A DNA stretch of 64,000 bases, from positions 5,388,501 to 5,452,500 of the forward strand of contig WPIO01000003.1 in assembly GCA_009760855.2 (NCBI GenBank), read 5' to 3'. Shown here piece by piece: positions 14,101 through 28,500 of the stretch. Numbering within the stretch: position 1 is the first letter of the stretch; each line of letters opens with the position of its first letter. The stretch comes from Cristatella mucedo (taxonomy: Eukaryota > Bryozoa > Phylactolaemata > Cristatellidae). Made by a program: the position numbers and the translations under genes. Below the pieces are notes generated by a model. It was not told where the DNA came from, made no database searches, and worked only from the letters and a program-made list of their open reading frames with translations.

Positions 14101-17100
14101 AAGATAACAAGACGTCCGAAAGAGAGTTATTAGCTGCATCAAGTTCTTGGTTTCTAAAAATCTGGCATTGCGTGGTCACCAAGAGAGTCTTGGCCTTGAC
14201 GGTGATAAAAAGATTGAAACGTTTTGGAGCTTCCTCATCTTCGAACTCAGCACGGTCGTCTTCTGAAACCACATCTGAGCCACGCTAGAAAGCATCCAAA
14301 TTAGGTGTCATATCTATCTCATCAAACCCAAAATGAGCTTCTCGGTGTACTCGCATCCACAGTTATAGACTTGCTACTATATGACACAAGTGCGAAACGG
14401 GTAATGTGAAATTCTGTATGACTCCTTTTTGGAACCCCGCTAGCAGACGTCGGGGTAGTGAGGTATGTCTTTGTTGATTTTTCCAGCAAGACAGTCATTA
14501 CCTAAGAGTGTTTCCTGGTCTGTCATCAAATCTACGCCAAACAGGCTGCAGCAATTGAGATTCTCATCTTGAACTAACTTGAACCGACAAAATTTCATTG
14601 CAAGATTCCAGGCTGCTGTGCTACGACAATGGAGCAGTCATTTCTGTTAACTTTTCAGGTGTCCAGAAGAGAAGATTGTCCAGAAATTAGAAGCATATTT
14701 TTGTAAACTGTGATAACCACAGCTTCAACCTGGAAGAAGTTCACGCTGCAGGTCAAGATTCTGTTTGTATTACCTTTTGGAACAACAGAGAGGACTGACT
14801 TACTCTTTTCAAGATTTATTCAAAAAGTGGGAAGCACTGAAGGTGGTCGTAGAAATCACTGTCAAACATGACTCGGCAACAAGATGGAGTGCAAAATTGG
14901 ATGCTTTGAAAGCCACCATTTATGGATTGAACAACATGGTAGGTCTTTTGAATCACCTATCTGAGGACACACGTGGAATACTTAAAACAGGACGTGAAGC
15001 TGGCAGTTTCCTACGCTGAAATTTGAACTCAAATTTTCTTAGATCTGCTGCCATTCTGGTACAGCATCTTAGGTAAGATTAACCGCGTTCTGAAAAGACT
15101 GCAGGATCGATAGACGAACTTCAAAGACGGCTCTTTTGACCTCCACTTTTGTGAGCTTCTGTTTTAAAGACTTTGAGAAAACTTGTGCCAAGCATCACTA
15201 CTAGATGCCAAAAGAAGATATGAACTGTGTGAGTTAAAGTTGAATGGAGAACTCGCCGAGAAACACAGATGCCTGGATAACTCTCTCGAGATGATGGTCC
15301 CACGGCAGAAGAGATTTTGAAAATATGGAAGAATGGCATAGACTATCTCCGACAAAAAATCACAACTAGGTTTTCCCGGCTCACATATCTTGATGTCAAA
15401 ACTGGCTTGTTGTTGGACATTGGTATATTGTTCAGACGTTGATGGAAAAGAGATGTACAACAAAATATGTCACTGTAAAATGCTTCTCACGACGTCACGA
15501 CTCAGCACCAAAGACCTCACTGGAACTTGTGCCTTTTCATTGTCTGTTACGGAAAATATGTTTCCTAATGTGAGAGTTTATTTGCAAGTCCCCTCCTCAT
15601 GTCAGTTGCCATTTGTGAATGTTCCTTTGGCAAGCTAAAGATAATCCTTTCTAATCTCAGAAAATCAATTGGAAAAATTAATTCTCCGATTTGGCTTGTT
15701 AAGCGTAGGGAAAGAAATACCAGATAAGATTGACTTTCAAACTGTTATAGACCAGTTTGGCTCGTTCAATGCCAGAGAAATTACCCTAAATTGAAGCTGA
15801 GACAGCTACCTTGTACCTTCACTATAGGTTATACACCTCTCTCTACTCGATATGCCTGCTAGAGTATGTCTATGTATTTTTTTCTGTGGTGGAGCTACTT
15901 TGCAGCAATTTTTAACAAGAGGAGGAGTCGCCAATTGTAGCTTTGTACACGGGCGCATAAAGGTCTCAGTACATCACTGAAAACCTAAATTGAGGCTTAA
16001 AGTCAAGTAGGGATAACTTGTGAGAGACTGACTTTAAATTTCTGGATCGAGAAATAAGTTAGTCAGAATTTGGCTAATCGGTAATTGTTAAATATTATTG
16101 TGGTAACACAGCTATAAATACAATTTTCTATTGTGAAGCTATTTTTAATAAGCTAACATTTTCTAGATAGTGATACCTATGATATTTGCAATTAAAGTAT
16201 AGGCTACTCAGTGGATCCAAGTTTGGTGCACTTTTTTCAAAATTTATTGTCAGCTTTGTTGATTTATTCACTAAACACAATTAGGGATTTGTTTGTGCTG
16301 ATAATGCATGGCTGTATCATTGTTTTCATCAAGCCATGCTTTCAGTACGTCTAAATCAACTCAACCTGCAGCACGTTTACATGTCATTCGTACTGAAAAG
16401 CAGCAATCGTTTTTTTTCAAATTTAATGATGATGTAACCAAACCTTTAGTTACATGCAAACTTAGTTGATTCAGGTTTTGGAAAAAATTTTGGTTGCAAT
16501 TCTCCATTCAACTAGAAATCTTCACAGCCCAAATTCAAGCGCACTCAGCAGCCGGTCTGAGGGGAATCTGTGCCGGTGTTTTTACTTTGCTGTCTCGGTG
16601 CGGGCTTCATGGCAGAAGCCAACGGAAAGAGGACTCTAGAGCCCGCCAAGTTGACTATGGCTGCTCTTACCAGAGGTCGGTGATCTGTATGCTAAACAGT
16701 TGTCCGCTGGTCGGTACTGGCGGTAAAGATGGCAGTTGTCCGTTCGAAAGCAGCAGTCGAGAAAAGGCTGCTCGTCGACGGCGAGGTACTTGTTCCAATC
16801 GCCGGCGCGATTCGGATTGTGATAGATGGGACGACCTGCTGTCTTGCGGTCAGTAATCAACCTTCTGTAGCGGCTAGAGGAACTTCGTTCGTAGCAACAC
16901 ATCTGCAACCGATGTTGAGCACAGCAATCGTCGCCACCTTAAGACGAATGGCAAAGCACAGTGTAGTCCATTAGCTCGAGCACGCCTCTTTTGCCCGAGC
17001 GAAAATAGTCGGCGGTACATCCAGGTGTGCCCATCAGGAGCAGCCTATACGGCCGATTATCAAACTAAATACATCAGGCCAGTGGCTAAGAACTCTCTGG

Positions 17101-20100
17101 CTGGCCCCGGTCAGTCCTGTGCACAAATTATAGACGCCGGCAACAAGCAACGAAACCTTAATTGCCGTTGAAGAGCGACGAAGTGGAACCGTATAATATA
17201 ATTCATTTTTATAAAATATAATTCATTTGTATAGCGCCCCAAGAGAACTTAATCTCCATTCAGGCGCTTTACATATGCCTCGGGGCTCGAGCCCACAACC
17301 TCAGCCAGACCTTGGCCGGGGCGAGCGCCTTAACCGCTGAACCAATCCAGCTCGGCATAATACAAAGCTGTTTTTCTCCATACATCAAAAAGCACAGTTG
17401 CAAAGCTGAGCTTTGTTTCTAGGTGCTTTAGAAATTCAGGTATTATATTAAACAATATTTAAGTATGCAGTAATATTTTTAATTTGCTCCATTTCTTTAT
17501 TGGAGAAGAAGTCGGCGTCTGTTCGGAACGTTTTTGGACTAATTTCTCTACAAATTGAATAAAAAGTGGGACTTTCTGATATAATAACGAAGCTTCTGCG
17601 TGATTTTTTAAGGATCTTTGGTGCTAACTTGGCTCAAATTTGCATCTCGTATCTGCAGTTGTCTGGATAGCATTCATCGGCTCATTTACCTGATACATAT
17701 TGTACTTCGAAGACGGATATATTGAGACTGCACACAATGTTGAGGTATTCATCTGAAAATTTCGGTCTGCAGCCGCAGCGATCGAGTCACATGGGCAGTT
17801 GAGTGAGGAAGGTTTGTTGACTCTCCACGTTTCTGTTTCATTTGCGTACCACTTTATACATGATTTTTGTTCTGCTGGACTGCTGATCTGAGATAGGACA
17901 AATATCCACCGTCCAGGCACACCTGGCAACGTCATTAGCAATGCAACTCTAGCAATAAGTACAAAACAGTAATTTCGAGCGATAACAGCAGCTGGACTGA
18001 TACGGACCAATGTTGGAATCAATCTCGTCTAACTTTGCCATGACGTCACTTCCGCTACCGTAAAATCTGTACGCCAGTGTGTTGCCCAAGTTGTAGCCCA
18101 TTTGGATTTCTTTTAGTACTTCCCGGCTCTGTACATGGAGGCCATTACGTGGATATATAAATGCAGCTAGTGTAGTCAAGCCATCACTTGCCAGAATAAG
18201 TTGATAAGTAGCATTCTAAAATCACAAGTTGCACCGGTTAGAAATTAGAAGCCCAGCAAGCGTACATATTTAAATCGTCTATTCACGACAATGTCTTTAT
18301 AGAGTATGATACTGCTAGCATTTTTTAGCAGCCTGTCAGACAATCGCTACACTAATTGCCAGTAGAAACTAACCCAATGTCTAGAAGAAATGCTACTCGG
18401 CTGTCCTCGAGAGCCCACAATGGTCGACATTCGAAAGGATAGCTCTACAAAAGTGTATTAACAAGCTTGAGACGCTCTACTAATTTTGGAAGTACGCCAG
18501 CTGTGGCGCTGTTACAACTAGTGAGGGCTTTCTCTCGGCGATCCTAGATTGAGGTTGATATTCCTGTTTCGCACAGCTGTCTCGACGATCCCTGAAGCAA
18601 GCGAAAAAGCAGGAGCTGCTGGGTTTGCACGAGGCACTGATGCAGATGGGCATCGTGTTACGATGTATTCACTGGCTAAAGCATGTCTGTCTTCTACGAT
18701 TGAAATTCAAACAATGTTTGGTAATTAAAAAAGTTTAACAAATGTCTCGGAAGCACTAGCTTGCAACGTGAAGGCAAAAGCAGCTCCTGGCAGCTCATAA
18801 CAATAATAATAATATTGCACTTGATAAAGCGCCCTCAGAGAACTTAATCTCTTTCTAGGCGCTTCATTCAAGCTTGATCCATTCTCGAAAGTTTCTAGAT
18901 GGTGCATGCTTCAGATCTAGCTATGGTGCATTGACTTAGGCGCTTAGTTACCGTACCTCTGAGGAACTGTATCTTTCACGAGGATAAGGGATTGCAGATG
19001 TCCAAGTTACTATCATAGCCCAAAGTATAGTAATCGAGGGACTTCCTGCATTATCCGACGATCGTAAAAACATCTCAATTAAGGCTAACTTTTCCTTGCC
19101 TGAAATTGTGCTGTACTCTCCGATCGTGAATGAAGAATCTCCATAACTGCAGCAGAACATAGAATAGAATCCATTCACTACAAATTAGTAGATAGCGCAC
19201 CCAACGAAACTGAAATTCTCCAATATTCAAACGATTCTTACAAGTATACTTCCCACAAAATAATTTTGAAGCTATCTGAAAAAGAAGTTAGATAGAAAAA
19301 ATGTGGCAATAGCGAGTCGAACCGATCTCGTGTCGCCGATCTTAGCTCATGAGGTTTGGCTAAATAGCTCATCCCAACCATTCGTGGAAATATTTCATCG
19401 TAAGAAATAAGTATTTTTTTATTACCATTGATACTTATGAAACAATATGTGCATGTTTATTGCTTGATTCAAAGAAATTTTACATTATTGAATCCGTTAA
19501 TCAAGTAATAAATACACTCTTGTATATTTTTTAACCATGGATTGCCTTTACAGCTTGGAAATTAAGGAAGACTACTTGCAGTAGTTAATAATCGAAAGTC
19601 TGGCTCTTTACAGGAAGTCCCTTCGACTTGGAAACACAGAGCTGAGTGGACAGCTCCACAGAACATGAATATGTCTAGTGCAGCAATATTACAGCTTTAT
19701 AGGAAACATAATAATAATAAATACGAGCTGATTTAACAGCCTCTTTTGTATAGCGACAGACGAGCCTTGGCGGCTATCATCACTGCTTGCAGTGGCAATA
19801 AAGGATTGCCCACCACAGGATTCAAACCCTACGACCTCTGAAACAAGATCGTGAAAAGCAACCGCCTTACCTAGTGTGCCATCACAGCTTTGCTATTCAC
19901 TAGCTTTTACTTATTTCAGAATAGGTATACCATTATGGTTTGTATGCCAGGACTAATACATAAACAGGGTGGAGAGGCGAGATATTAGCATGGATCTATG
20001 AATGGAGTCACAGACCGCTCTGCATCCAGATTCTCGACATAGTGCGACTGTCATAAGGAGCATGGTATTTATGTGTCCTCTTCGAGAAATGCTTGATGTC

Positions 20101-22519
20101 TAAATATTCATTAAGAAGACCGCATAACAGCTAAACATTGCGTTCAATTACTGTTTAAGATAATTAAATCTACCACGGTGGCTGGATAAAAATCTTACTA
20201 CATCCATGGATCTGTCTAGGTTGGACTATAGCAATTTGAAGTTGGCTGGGCTACCGAAAAAGCCCCCAGCAACCCTTTGCAGCTGGCAATAAATGTAGCT
20301 GCAAGATTGGTCAAAAAATCCATGAGGTTCAGGCATGTGTCTCCATTGCTGAAAAAGCCGCGATGGCTCCCTGTCGATCACACAATAAAGAGCAAAATTC
20401 TTCCTCTGATCCACAGGACCTACCATGCCTTGGCTCCTTCATACGTAGCGGAACGTCTTCATTAGTCGTGGCCTGCTCACGGCCTCATGTCCTCTATGGA
20501 CAATAATTTACCTATGTAATTCCTTCAATCAATAGGTTTTGGCAACTGAAGTGTTTGCTCTGCAGTTTCTAGACTGTGGAACTTGCCTTTACGATTCTTA
20601 CGCAATGATATTTACTGCCGACTATCGAACATCCTTTCCAGCCGTCCTGATCTGCTACTTTCAACCTACTCACTTCTTTGACTGCCTCTTCCTCAGCTGG
20701 CGTCTGACTTTCTCTTTGTTTCGTGAGATGAAGTATGTTAGCTACTGTATACTTAATGGAAGCCGCTTAGTCTTAGAGTGCTATAGAAAACTCCCCAGCG
20801 TAACGTAAACTCAGTTTTCGTGGCTTGATAGAGCTAAAGATGGCAGCACGTAGCATTCAAGGAGATTATCCATTCATATTCATGCAACCAATGTCCGGAG
20901 CAAAGAGGCACTAGGCTGCACTAGTCTGTGTTCCTAATATCTACCGTAAATGCAATGATCGTGCAGTGCTATATTGGAAGCTCAACATCAGTAAGCATGT
21001 CCTATTAGCCGGTAGCAATGGATTAAAATATCCTCAAATTTACTTAAGAGAGAGCCTCCAAGTTGCTTGCTCATGATTACCAAGGTCGAAGAGAATGCAT
21101 ATGATGACCATGGTCGTGGGCTCGATCCCTGTGGCATATGTGAAGTGCCTAAATAAACATTAAGCTCCCTTGGGGCGTTATACACATGAATTATATATTT
21201 GTTATATACTCTGCTGCTTAAGGTTTGATGCCGTTAAAGCATGTCTCCCCTGCAGCAATGTATTGAGTCGGCGTATTAAACTTGCTGTATTGCCGACTAA
21301 GCATTATTTTACTTACATATTCTTGTCTGTTATCGCTTTCCTCGAAGACGTAAATGGGTGGATATAAGTTTAAAGGAATGTAGAAAATTAATTTTAACGA
21401 AGTTGATACCAGGGAAGAAACGAATAGCTATAAATCGTGTATTTTGAAGGACGATAAAAAGCATTCCAAATTACCACAAGAAAACTGTAAGTGCGTTCTC
21501 ATATATTAAAAATCTCAATGAGGGCTTGGGCTAGTTTAAAATTATTCAGGTAAGATTTATATCAACCATACAAATTGTAATATAATGCATCACAATCTCC
21601 TGAATGAGAACACAGCTGTGATAATTCAGAACTCTTTAATTCCCATATATTACCTGGTCAAGAAACTTAAAAGTTAATATAATTTAGTTAATTTGCAACA
21701 ATAAAGAAGGCCTAATCCTGCTTGAACCGTAACTGAGATTTACTATATGGCGTTGTACTATGCATTTATCATAGCTCTAGGAGCATTTAGGTGGCTTCCG
21801 TATTGTCTTTCACTGAGCTAGTAGAGCAGGAGTACTAGGCGAGCACTTGCAGTTAGTATCATCTTTAATAAAAATCTAAAACAGTTGTGCGATCAAGCAT
21901 TACTCGACAATGAAGCTATTACCTTAAGTCCTGATGAAACCAATATGGAGCAATTACTTTCGATCGAACTTGAAGTAAGCTGCTTGGAATCTGACCAATG
22001 AAGAGCCCGTCGAAGCTGATAACTCCATTGGAGCTGACCTGGCATAGATGAGAAACTCTTCCTTAACGTGCCACCACACGGCCTCGTGGCAGTAGCAGGG
22101 TAACTGGTTATATAGAATCCCCGCTACTAATATTTTCTCTATATCAGCCATCACTATATGAGCATCGAGTGCATCAGCCGTCTATAGATTAGCATTGAAC
22201 TTTAATCAGTACAATTCGGACAGAAAATGACGAACTTTGTGCTATCTATTAAGATAAAATGTGCAAACTTGGAGATTCACTTTTGGACATGGAAAGTTAA
22301 GATTATGAACGAACAAACGTGAATTTATATATCACTGCAAAATTGAATGGGCGTTCGAAAAATTTCCGAGATTGGCGCAGGTATAATAACGGCGTCACGC
22401 TCACAGCAATGAAAGTGATTTATGTAATCATTTTAAGCTTAGCTTGTGTCCCCAAAATTTATTTTGTCTTTTTAATTTGCTGCAACTGTCTTTTTTTAAG
22501 TTCAAGCTCGTCTTTTCAA

Positions 22520-22594
<75 letters not shown>

Positions 22595-25500
22595 TGGATG
22601 AGTGGATGGACGGACGGACGGACGGGCGGACGGGCGGACGGACAATTGATGGATGGATGGATGGATGGATGGATGGATGGATGGATGGATAGATGGGTAG
22701 ACAATATCTAATCTCGACAATCTGAGCGCATTAGTGTTGGCTAAAAAACTTAAGCCAACTGTTCGCTTAAATATTTCTGTATAAGAATAAGTATTTTCGT
22801 ACAAGCATTACTACTTTTGAAACAATTTGCATATATAGAGAGAGAGAGATTGATATATAGATATATATTTATTTATATATGTTTGTGTTTAAATTTTCGG
22901 ATACATGTGCTTGCACAGCAACTTTTTAATCGTGGTAAATAAAGCAAGCCTCAAAATTAAAGCTTTCTAAATCAAGAGAGCAAATATGTCCACGAGATGA
23001 GATTAGGATTGCTTATACAATATTAAGGATGATCTATACATGGATTTGCTATACATTTTTAGCACCTTGATTAGCCGGCCAGATACGAAAGGTGTGCCAC
23101 ATTAACTACTTCGGTGGTTTATATTGCTTTAGGTAGCATTTCTGGGATTATATGGATAGGACAAAGTAAGCAATGTTTGATGTTCTAACTATTCTCGCCG
23201 TATAAAATTTATTTCAACGCCATGCATTTCTTCAGGGATAGTCACGATTTAGGACAGCCGGGTTTTGGCCGGTGCGATTATTAGCCAGACCTGATTGGAC
23301 TCTTTGTAAGAAATCTGTAGCGTGTCTAAAGTGTGGATAAAGCCATCTACATTTTACTAGTAGAAAAGCTTGGAAACCTATTAGAACGTTGTATAGGTCT
23401 AGGAAACCCTGTCAGAGCCAAAACTTGATGAACTGATTGCATTATAAATGTTTAGTTTATATCGTGAGAATATAGTTTAACTTATTACATACATTTACAA
23501 AAGAGAGGCATTTATCAGCAAAAAATTCATAACATTTCTTGAATCCTGTTTTATCTTGAATACTGGTGGGTGTTTTTTGCTTTTTTGATACGATATTTGT
23601 CTCTTGCTTAGCTTTAAACCGTTAGAGGTACACGGCTTGGGTCGTTCAAAATAGCATGCTTCAAATCTTTTCAGAATGCTAAGAATATATTAGACGTGCT
23701 ATTTTAGATGAATTTTATTTTGGATGTGGTACAGAGTGCATCCTTAAAGTCTTAACTCACCGTGCTTATACGGTGTTAGTAGCATTTTCGGTCACAAGAA
23801 AATGTCATCCTCAGCTTATTGTTCAGCAGGCTCTACAGCTATTTCCTGACTATTTTTTTACAATTTTCCGAAAATTAAAGTTATTACTAGTATTGAGTGC
23901 GGAAACTGATACATACAGCTTTGGCATGTGAGTATATCTGTTTGCTTGATGACTTTTGCACACATGGAATGACGTGCCTATGAACATCTTAATGCATGTC
24001 GTTTGCATCCACAATCCAGTTCACATGCCACCCTGTTAACCTGAGCTTTGGTCTCCCTCAGCAGCCGGTCACTATAGTTTCAGGATCTTTAAATGGCCAC
24101 ACTATTCAGTAAGACCTGGCATGCCAAATATCTTCTCTCGATAGAAGCTCAAATGCATTCTTGGTCGCCATCACTTCTCCCAGGTCTCTTGATTTGAGAA
24201 TGTGATGCAGACAGCCTAGTCGTAGCGAGAGAAGAAATAAGAGCCCACGGGCCAGCCAGTGTTTCCAAATTTTTTTTAGAGTCGTTCAATGCTCTCTCTT
24301 TCTTTCTTGAGAACTGCTATAAATCACTCAAACTGAATGGTCATCAAACCTTCTGTAACCCTTTGGGAATTTAAAAATTTACCTCTTTAATTCGCGTTAA
24401 ATTTGCAGCTATGCCTTTGCAATTGGAAGCATGATTATTGACTTGGTTCCTCATATTTTTGCTGTGATGTGTACCTGGCTAAAAGTGACTATATACTCGG
24501 CATCAAGGGAAGCCATCCCTAAAGTCTTCTCTTCCTTTCATAATGCCAGATCGACCGAATCCATCGTAGGAGTTGTTATTGTATGATTTCCTCCATTATT
24601 TAAACAAATTTATATTTTTTTCGAAGTATTATTTTGAACATATTGTCTTGAGTCATATCGATTGCAAGTTACCATTGCGAGTAACAATCTATAGCACTCT
24701 CAAATTGTTAAGTCTTACTTTATTTCATAGTTTTCGGATCTTATTTTTATTAGCTATTCCAGAAATAGTCTCCTAATCGTCCTGTTTCACACTCAATTAA
24801 GCATTCTTCTAATATTGCTTCCTCTTCTCATGATTTTAGAAAGTTCTACACAGCTGACCACGTGCTAATCTAATTCACAATGTAGTGTTTTTGCCCCTTC
24901 GGTATCTTAATTCATCATTGAATCACGAAACCTTTAGACCCTTGAGACTGACACAGCCCTCAGGAGAATATCTTTCTCACTCTCACTTCTCAACCATCAG
25001 TCTGACCTGCGTTCACAGCTTTATGTTGGATGCAACACGACAGTAGTGAAAGTTCCGGTCAATGTTTCATCTCCAACTTAGTGTATTTTACCCAAATTGC
25101 TTGTGGTACGCTGCAGAAACTAAACCAGCAAGGAGCGCAAGCATGGGTAATGAAAGAATGCAAAACATGAGGACTGACTTTCCACTGACTGGCACACAGC
25201 TAAAATTAAATTGCACATATCCGACGAAGCTTATGCCGTATCTAGGTTCTATGCAGAATCCTAGTGCAGTCAGAAATCTAAACCTATGGTGTTGATGTAA
25301 CCCCGCTGGAGTTGACCAAAATCAATGTATAACTACAGCAAGGTCAAACCCCTACCTAACAATCCTTCCGGCAATCCTTCAGACCGTTCCTCTATCGTTG
25401 TATGCAAATATGTAGATTGTATCAGAAAATCCGTTGCCAAGTTAACATGCAAATAAATTTTTCATACTTGGCTACTTGGAGTAATTATGGCCAACTTTCA

Positions 25501-28500
25501 ACAATGATAGTAAAGACCTCTTAGGCAAGTAAAACCGTCACTCTAAAAAGACTGCTAGTCCTTAAGACCCTATCCGCACTGCTCTTCTTCTATTCTTCAG
25601 AGTAGCGGAGATTTACTGCTTTCCTGCATGACTGACTTCATAAATATGCCCTTAGCTGTAGGTCTCACCCGAACATCTTTCGAAAGTGATTCAGTCGTCT
25701 CATTACGAAGGCACATTAGACCACGCGAGCTTAAGCTACTTCTGCCCATTCTCCCTGCCAGTGATTGAGCCAGGACTTGTATCTTGGGGAGGGTCCTTTA
25801 TACCTAGCTGAACTGATGCGCCAGTTTCAACTTCCTCGTGCCCTTAGGCCCTGTAGGAACAGTAAACTAGCTACTTCATTCCTTGGTTTTAAGGTCATTG
25901 GCGATAGAACTTTAGGTTTGGAAGATCCTTGACTGTGGAACTAACTTTCACAAATCTTAGCCACAACTAATCTCCTGTGGCCGACTATCGCATATCCTTT
26001 CCAGCCGTTTTTGGCAGCTACTTCCATACTACTCACTACCTTAACTGCTCGCCTGAATCAGCTACGCTTCTCACTTTCTCTTTGTTGCGTGGGATAGCCT
26101 GTTGGCTATCGAATGCGCACCAAAATACACTTAGGTTGTAAGTTTGCTATACAAAACTCTCATGTGTAACATCCGTATAGTCTTTGTGGCTTTGTAGAGC
26201 CACTGACGGTGATAAATTACATTACATTACAATAAGGACCCAAAAACGTTAAGATACGATGGCAAGAGCCTGTGAAATAAATAGCCATAGCATTAAATCG
26301 TGTTTTCATTCGACCCGAACTCGGTTGTTGCTTGTTGAGTGGGAGTAGGACTTAATTACGTGACTTAGTGGCTGAGAGAAGCAGGAATAAGGGGCGGGCC
26401 AGGTCACTGCCCTGCTATTGGGTAGGGGGCAAACCGAAGGCAGCTGAGCCATGTTGACGCAGTTGGCAATCGATCTTTTTGACTCCACAAAATCACGTGT
26501 GGTATTTCCATATCTTAGCTTCTTTATCAACACTGTCGCTTGATTACCGTGAAATGATCGAGACTGAAATCTACCCAATTTAAGCACTATTTACTGCTGC
26601 TGAGTAATCAGAGTTCGCCTTCTTCGAGACCGAATGCCGAAAAAGACTTTCGGCTCGAGCGAGAAACGATTCCATAGCCTGCGAATTATTGGTCCAGTCC
26701 TTCAAAAGATCTGGACTCCTCTTACAGCGTTAATCAACTTAGGGCTTTCTCGGCTAGCAAAGTCTCAGCTAATTTCTGCTGGTTATTTGCTCGAGCCGAA
26801 TCCCGATGTTTTGATTGAATGGATTCGTACATTTATCAGTGGTAAATTTGCGGCCAATATACAGCTACTATTTCTGCTGCTGTCGGCAACGAGACAAGGC
26901 TGCCCGCTGACTTGCCACTGCTCCTCACAGACGTCAGTGTATTCTGGACAAGTGCTTAGTCTCAGCATTTTAGTTCTCCCAGTCATTAGGTCTGCATTTG
27001 GTGCTAATGTCGTAACATTGTAGCATCTGTCGCATACCTGCTGTGGGCTCGATGGGCCTCTAGATATCCGAGAGTAGCAAAGAGATAGCAAAATCCTTGT
27101 TACAGTTAAGGGATGAAAGGAGACAGAATTTGAATTTAGCAGTTTATTTAACGATTACGGTTATCTTACAAGCTTTCACCACTGGTTGTAACGATCCAAA
27201 AGCGTTTACTAAAATTTCATCACAAATTCATTTTCTTTAGATTGCATCGCCTCTTTAATGGGTATTTCCTATGCATCATTAGCTTTATTCATATTAACAG
27301 TGTGTAATTGCCATCGTTCTGGCTCAGAGCCTGCGATATTCAGTGCATAAGTTTGCAATTTCTTGCTTATTTAAAACTGTAAGACTTTCTTTCGCCTTTA
27401 AATAGTTATAATTTTGCCCACTGCTAGCTGTTTTTACATTTTATTTCTACGTCTTAATTATATTCTCTGATTTAGTTCTTGGCGAATGACTAAAGGCATC
27501 CGGACATCACTTTGTAGCTGTCTGTAAACATGGCTTCCTAAGTTGCAACACTCTATAGCTTTTAAGAAGAGTATTGCAGAAGAGTTTTTTTCATTCAACT
27601 TTTACCTGAGTTCAAATGCTCGCGACCTTCAAATTTTATTCACTTCAAATACTCTACGCTACACACTTGACATTATTTTCCAGAAGGGAAGTAGGTATAG
27701 TTAAGAAGCAGTGTGGTAACTAATATGGTACCAACAACTTCCTTATAGTAGCATTAGCACAAGCTCACCCAGACAGAACGATGAGTTGCTCCATTAATTG
27801 TCACTCCGTTCGGAAGGACTGCAGCTGGCACGAACACTTGCTTGACGCAGTTCGAGCTTTTACATGCCAAGTATGTCCAATTGTCCCTTGGAATCATGTA
27901 TGAGACTGGAAGAGAGAATACGCATTTGCTCTGCAGCCATCGTTGTCAAACCTATCATAAGATATTAAACCGCCACAACCTCCGGTCATAGGCTGACATT
28001 TCATGAGAAGTAAAGCTCTTACCAGAGAGAGCAATAAAAAGGCTACGAGTGGTAATTCACGATCACGCCAGCACGCTAACACACACACACATACACACAC
28101 ACACTCACACACAAGCTCATACACACATGCACACACACACGCACGCACAAATACACACACACAGTCCCATACGAAGGCCCTCACATTCGCACTCTCAGGC
28201 TCGCAAGTTCTCATGCATTCTCGAAAGACAGAGTTACCAGTGCATTCCATTTGTGTTATGCTGCCTACAGTTGGTGTCAGAAGGCCATCAGGGCAGGCGA
28301 TGCATGAAGTTGTGGTGGTGGTATCCGGCTGATAAGTTCCGATCGGGCAGCTCTCGCAGGTGTCTTTGGTTGATGCCACTCTCTCACCGGGACTGCAAAC
28401 AACTGTTGCCAAAAAATTCGCGGTAAGCTAAGAAAGAATGAGCCTAGCATATTCAAACAAAACTTCTACGGCCTAAGCTCGAATATTCCTGCCTTAAATT

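Noticed and set aside
17280-17357. tRNA-Leu/Ser-like gene on the minus strand
   Set aside because: It is the head of SINE S2, followed without break by the LINE-type tail and repeated at four other places.
22502-22804. Minus-strand frame with S-I-H-P and I-Y repeats
   Set aside because: Pure translation of the compound microsatellite.
28081-28168. CRISPR-like or other array
   Set aside because: Simple dinucleotide repeat; no spacer-repeat structure anywhere in the window, and the DNA is eukaryotic.
28049-28426. Plus-strand H-T-H-T frame
   Set aside because: Translation of the (CA)n tract in intron 6 and antisense of exon 6.
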